From Anaerolineaceae bacterium (GTDB taxonomy: Bacteria > Chloroflexota > Anaerolineae > Anaerolineales > Anaerolineaceae), in contig JARKPB010000010.1 in NCBI GenBank assembly GCA_029975475.1, positions 272,989 through 336,988 of the forward strand: a stretch of 64,000 nucleotides of DNA, written 5' to 3'. This document shows positions 61,017 through 64,000 of the stretch, in pieces. Both the position numbers and the translations under genes were made by a program. Each line of letters opens with the position of its first letter. Position 1 is the stretch's first letter. A model generated the notes under the pieces. The model had not been told where the DNA came from. It ran no database searches and was given only the letters and a program-made list of their open reading frames with translations.

Positions 61017-62447
61017 ATGACAAACCCTTCATCCGCTTATTTTGCTGCTGTCGCCGGGCAGTGGGATCAACTGCGCCGCGGCTATTTTGGCCCCGAGGTG
61101 CGCGAGGCGGCCATCGCCAAAGCCTACCTGCGCCCCGAGATGGCCGCCGCTGACATCGGCGCCGGCACCGGTTTTATCAGCGAAGCGCTGGCCCCCCTGG
61201 TGCGGCGGGTGTACGCGGTGGATGCCTCGGCGGAGATGCTGGAAACGGCGCGGCGTAACCTGGCGGCCTTCACAAATATCGAATACCACCACGCCCAGGG
61301 TGAGCGCCTGCCCTTCCCGGATGAAAGCCTGGACGCGGTCTTTGCCAACATGTACTTACACCACACCGCGGACCCGCTGGCGGCCATCCGCGAGATGGTT
61401 CGCGTGCTGCGCCCGGGCGGGCGGCTGGTGATCACCGACCTGGACGCCCACGACCACGCCTGGCTCAAAGAAGAAATGGCGGATGTCTGGCTGGGCTTTT
61501 CGCGCGGGCAGGTGCGCGCCTGGTTTGAAGAGGCCGGGCTGGTCAACGTGGTGGTGGACTGCACCGGTCAATCCTGCTGCGCCGCCCCCAGAGAAACCGG
61601 GCGGGACGAGGCGCGCATCAGCGTCTTCGTTGCCAGCGCCACCCGGCGAGTCCCGCGGCGCAGCCAGGTGCGGCGGGATTACGCCGCGGCCGCGGAGGGC
61701 AAACCGCTGTGCGGCTGCGCGCCTGCGCCAGAAAGCGCGTCTTCCGGCTGCTGCGGCGCTGGCGGAGGGGACGAGGGCGGCTGCTGCGGCGGTTCAAAGT
61801 ACGAGGCGTTCCAGTTTGAGAAGGGCTACAGCGCCGCGGAACTGGCCGCCGCGCCGCAAGAGGCCGCCGAGATCGCCCTGGGCTGCGGCAACCCGCTGGC
61901 GCTGGCCGGGCTGCGCCCCGGCGAGGTGGTGCTGGATATCGGCAGCGGCGGCGGGCTGGACGCTTTCCTGGCGGCGCGGGCAGTGGGGGAGCGCGGGCGG
62001 GTGATCGGCGTGGATATGACCCCGCAGATGCTCCGGCGGGCGCGCCAGGCGGCCGAGCACGGCGGCTTCACCAATGTCGAGTTCCGCCAGGGCTACGCCG
62101 AGGCGCTGCCGGCAGCGGACAGCGAGGCGGACGTGGTCATTTCCAACTGCGTGATCAACCTGGCCGAGGATAAGGGACTGGTCTTTCGCGAGGCTTACCG
62201 CGTGCTTAAACCAGGCGGGCGGCTGGAGGTGAGCGACATGGTTACCAGCGGACCGCTGCCCTTCGAGCTGGTGATGGATGAAGCCGGCTGGTCGGAATGC
62301 ATCACCGGGGCGCTGCCAGAGCGGGAATACCTGGACCTGATCGCCCAGGCCGGCTTTAGCGCGCTGCGCGTGCGGCGCAGCGCCAGCATGGGCGCGGTCG
62401 CCGGGGTGGCGGTGTACAGCGTGATTGTTTCAGCGCGGAAGGAATGA
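61017..62447 (+). CDS. arsM: Arsenite methyltransferase with an extra N-terminal methyltransferase domain
   Basis: 476 aa, about twice the bare domain. Residues 1-210 form one class I SAM domain (AAADIGAGTGFISEAL, VYAVDASAEML). A Cys-rich linker follows (CTGQSCC at 182-188, CGC at 232-234, SGCCGAGG, GGCCGG up to 260). Residues 280-476 are a second domain with LGCGNP (C290), VVLDIGSGGGLDAF, ISNCVINL (C378) and WSECITGAL (C428), which correspond to the three As(III)-binding cysteines of ArsM. It should methylate arsenite using SAM. The role of the first domain is unknown. Confidence 0.9.
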   Translation: MTNPSSAYFAAVAGQWDQLRRGYFGPEVREAAIAKAYLRPEMAAADIGAGTGFISEALAPLVRRVYAVDASAEMLETARRNLAAFTNIEYHHAQGERLPFPDESLDAVFANMYLHHTADPLAAIREMVRVLRPGGRLVITDLDAHDHAWLKEEMADVWLGFSRGQVRAWFEEAGLVNVVVDCTGQSCCAAPRETGRDEARISVFVASATRRVPRRSQVRRDYAAAAEGKPLCGCAPAPESASSGCCGAGGGDEGGCCGGSKYEAFQFEKGYSAAELAAAPQEAAEIALGCGNPLALAGLRPGEVVLDIGSGGGLDAFLAARAVGERGRVIGVDMTPQMLRRARQAAEHGGFTNVEFRQGYAEALPAADSEADVVISNCVINLAEDKGLVFREAYRVLKPGGRLEVSDMVTSGPLPFELVMDEAGWSECITGALPEREYLDLIAQAGFSALRVRRSASMGAVAGVAVYSVIVSARKE

Positions 62448-62452
62448 AAAAA

Positions 62453-62497
62453 TGGGGCTTCATCCACCTGAAGACCAGCGGTAATCTTTTTACCCCA
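62453..62497 (-). terminator. Possible weak terminator for the minus-strand remnants
   Basis: Minus-strand CTTCA/TGAAG stem inside TGGGG/CCCCA, followed by six T. Stems are short, so this is tentative. Confidence 0.35.
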
Positions 62498-62685
62498 CAA
62501 TGATTTGGCGACTGGCGATCAGTTGATTTAAGATTTCAGGGAGACGCCCAACATACGTGAAAACAAGCTTTTTGCCCGCACGCGTTGCTGCCATATAGAT
62601 CTTGCGCGTATTCTCTCGAATAAGCTCAATCCGCTCTTCATCAGACAAACGCGCCGATTTGTTGACTACCCTCACTGTGGATGAG
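62490..62685 (-). pseudogene. 3' remnant of a UvrD-like helicase gene
   Basis: The frame ending at 62490 reads ARLSDEERIELIRENTRKI, then YMAATRAGKKLVFTYVG, close to the late helicase motif (YVAxTRAxxxL) of superfamily I helicases, and stops 15 residues later. Nothing of the helicase body is present: upstream of about 62685 the DNA belongs to hsdM in another frame. Confidence 0.6.
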
Positions 62686-63063
62686 CAAACCACCCGATCC
62701 GCAGGCAAAATCGGCCGCACGCCTGCCGTCCGCATCCGCTATGGCAGCCATGAATTGGACGACATGCTGCGGGGTGGGGTAGCGCCCGCCGGGCAGCATT
62801 TGATCCAACCGGAAGAGAATGGTACGGTCGAACAAGTCGCCGGCGTCGCCGTTATTTTGTTCGACCGCCTGCCGCAGCAGGTCTGTGATTCGGCTGCGGT
62901 CAATCTCTGTTTTTAGTGTGCTGCTCTGAGAACTGAACCCGGATTTGCCCTGGATGGTCAACAAGATATCGGCAACCTGCCCGATGATGGCGAGATCATC
63001 GGTGATCCCACCTTTGCGGAACACTGCCCAAACCGGATTCAACAATCCGGGAATTTCTTCCAT
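62641..63063 (-). pseudogene. hsdM: Truncated type I restriction-modification methyltransferase (hsdM)
   Basis: 140 codons. LPGGRYPTPQHVVQFMAAI and motif I DFACGSGGLL (residues 118-127) are typical of N6-adenine methyltransferase subunits. Directly afterwards the sequence loses homology, and the NPPF motif and the rest of the protein are missing. The fusion point near 62685 joins it to the tail of a helicase gene in another frame. It begins 3 nt after hsdS. No methylation activity is expected. Confidence 0.75.
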
Positions 63064-63066
63064 GTC

Positions 63067-64000
63067 CTATAACTCTCCCCGAAATGCTTGAGAGAGGATT
63101 GACTGCTCAAGCTGATTTACCAATTCTTCCTGTTGATCATTGGACTTTTGCATACTGTCAATACTAGAAGAAAATTGGATTATCCTTTCAACAATCTGAT
63201 TTTGAATTAAGATCGATTGATTGGGGTCTTCAATAAAAGGTAATGGTACATTAATCTCATGTAGCACAGATTTTTTTGCACGTGGCATTCTTGAACCGTA
63301 ACTACTACTGGAAGCCAAGTTTACAAACCATTTTGTTCGCATGACAAATGCTAGATATTCTCTACGAATAATATTTTGATTAGGTTTATAAACTATCCAT
63401 TCTGTAGAGCCGATACCATCAAGGGATGGGACAATTACTTTATTCAAATATGGCCGCAATTTCGAATATAGGATATTTTTAGGCGTAAAAGATACACAGG
63501 CGCTTCTTACATCTTTACCTTGAATATAATTGGGAGAAGGCTCAGCAACTTGGCCTTCTGAAATGGCATTTAACCCCCAATAATTATATATTTCCGTCGG
63601 ATGGTCAGAAGGAATTATCTGATTTGATTCTTCTGAAGCTAGCGAGGATAATGGTTTAGCTCCCCATCTTGATGGAAGTCCATTATTAGGATCTGGCAGC
63701 ATTTCCAATAGAAACGAATCCATTAAACTGTTTGTATCCTTAATAATCCTTTGATTGATCTCCCGCATCTCCCGCACCTCGGACAGCAGCGCCTCAATCC
63801 GCGCCACTATTTGGCGTTGAAAATTTATGGAATATTCTATGTTTGAAGGAAATGGGATGGGAATTTCTACATTGTATAAATCATTTCTATTTAATCCTGG
63901 AATTGCTGCAGATTTATCCATTGATGAAAGAGGTTGACTTTTAAGAAAATAATAAAGATACCGTTTATCCAGATTTTGTGGAAATTCATCAATGTAATAA
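63067..64000 (-). CDS. hsdS: Type I restriction-modification specificity subunit (hsdS), 5' end outside window
   Basis: The frame is open to the right edge (at least 310 codons). It shows the end of the first target-recognition domain (SAAIPGLNRNDLYNVEIPIPF) and the central conserved helix (QRQIVARIEALLSEVREM, MDSFLLEML). A second recognition domain follows (KNILYSKLRPYLNKVI, SRMPRAKKSVLHEINVPLPF), then the closing helix ending ILSQAFRGEL. It sets the DNA site of a type I enzyme. Base composition is clearly more AT-rich than the rest of the window, a sign of transfer. Its hsdM partner is broken. Confidence 0.88.
   Translation of the reverse strand, partial: YYIDEFPQNLDKRYLYYFLKSQPLSSMDKSAAIPGLNRNDLYNVEIPIPFPSNIEYSINFQRQIVARIEALLSEVREMREINQRIIKDTNSLMDSFLLEMLPDPNNGLPSRWGAKPLSSLASEESNQIIPSDHPTEIYNYWGLNAISEGQVAEPSPNYIQGKDVRSACVSFTPKNILYSKLRPYLNKVIVPSLDGIGSTEWIVYKPNQNIIRREYLAFVMRTKWFVNLASSSSYGSRMPRAKKSVLHEINVPLPFIEDPNQSILIQNQIVERIIQFSSSIDSMQKSNDQQEELVNQLEQSILSQAFRGEL

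Overview
The window looks like a chromosomal segment of an anaerobic Anaerolineae-type Chloroflexota bacterium. This assignment is an inference from gene style: GC-rich DNA, lipoproteins with Pro/Thr-rich linkers, a tungsten aldehyde:ferredoxin oxidoreductase operon, a full Mrp antiporter, a DUF177/RpoD pair, a selenocysteine tRNA, and many genes preceded by TATAAT without a good -35. No CRISPR array, insertion sequence, rRNA or phage module was seen.

Layout. 1-9 kb: a partial gene, tRNA-Sec, two small membrane proteins, a two-component system, ribonuclease D, a beta-CASP RNA hydrolase, tRNA-Ser(CGA) followed by three 97-bp tandem repeats that copy its 3' end and terminator, and an MscS channel. 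8.8-12.8 kb (minus): promoter, long structured leader, tungsten aldehyde oxidoreductase, radical SAM maturase and two MoaD/ThiS-like proteins. 12.8-22 kb: an MFS transporter, SDR, lipoproteins, a cysteine-desulfurase-like/DsbA-like pair, DUF493 and DUF362. 22-26 kb: wecC-wecB-glycosyltransferase. 26-33 kb: DUF177, RpoD and a phosphoribosyltransferase; RdgB; and a KamA-FkbM-aldo/keto reductase-PPK2 operon. 33-39 kb holds two frameshifted genes (an SDR and a GT39-like membrane protein) and a large lipoprotein.

38.7-46.8 kb: a QacA-type exporter with a textbook promoter and a perfect 22-bp palindrome, its likely TetR repressor, and mrpABCDEFG. 47-55 kb: a co-directional cluster led by an XRE-cupin regulator: an unknown 349-aa protein, a membrane protein, an SCP2 carrier, an HMG-CoA-synthase-like protein lacking the expected catalytic Cys, a thiolase that keeps its Cys/His/His set, a DUF35 protein, an MFS transporter, a membrane protein and an SDR. 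This is the best candidate for an undescribed pathway. 55-60 kb: a DUF4405 protein, ArfB, an FAD oxidoreductase/SDR pair and a SnoaL-like protein. 60.5-62.4 kb: ArsR with two matching palindromic operators and an unusual two-methyltransferase ArsM. The right end is a decayed type I restriction-modification locus: an AT-rich hsdS, an hsdM cut off just after methylase motif I, and the tail of a UvrD-like helicase joined to it.

All family assignments are by eye from motifs; no database search was run. Start codons were moved from the longest frame where Shine-Dalgarno sites, promoters or neighbouring stops argued for it.
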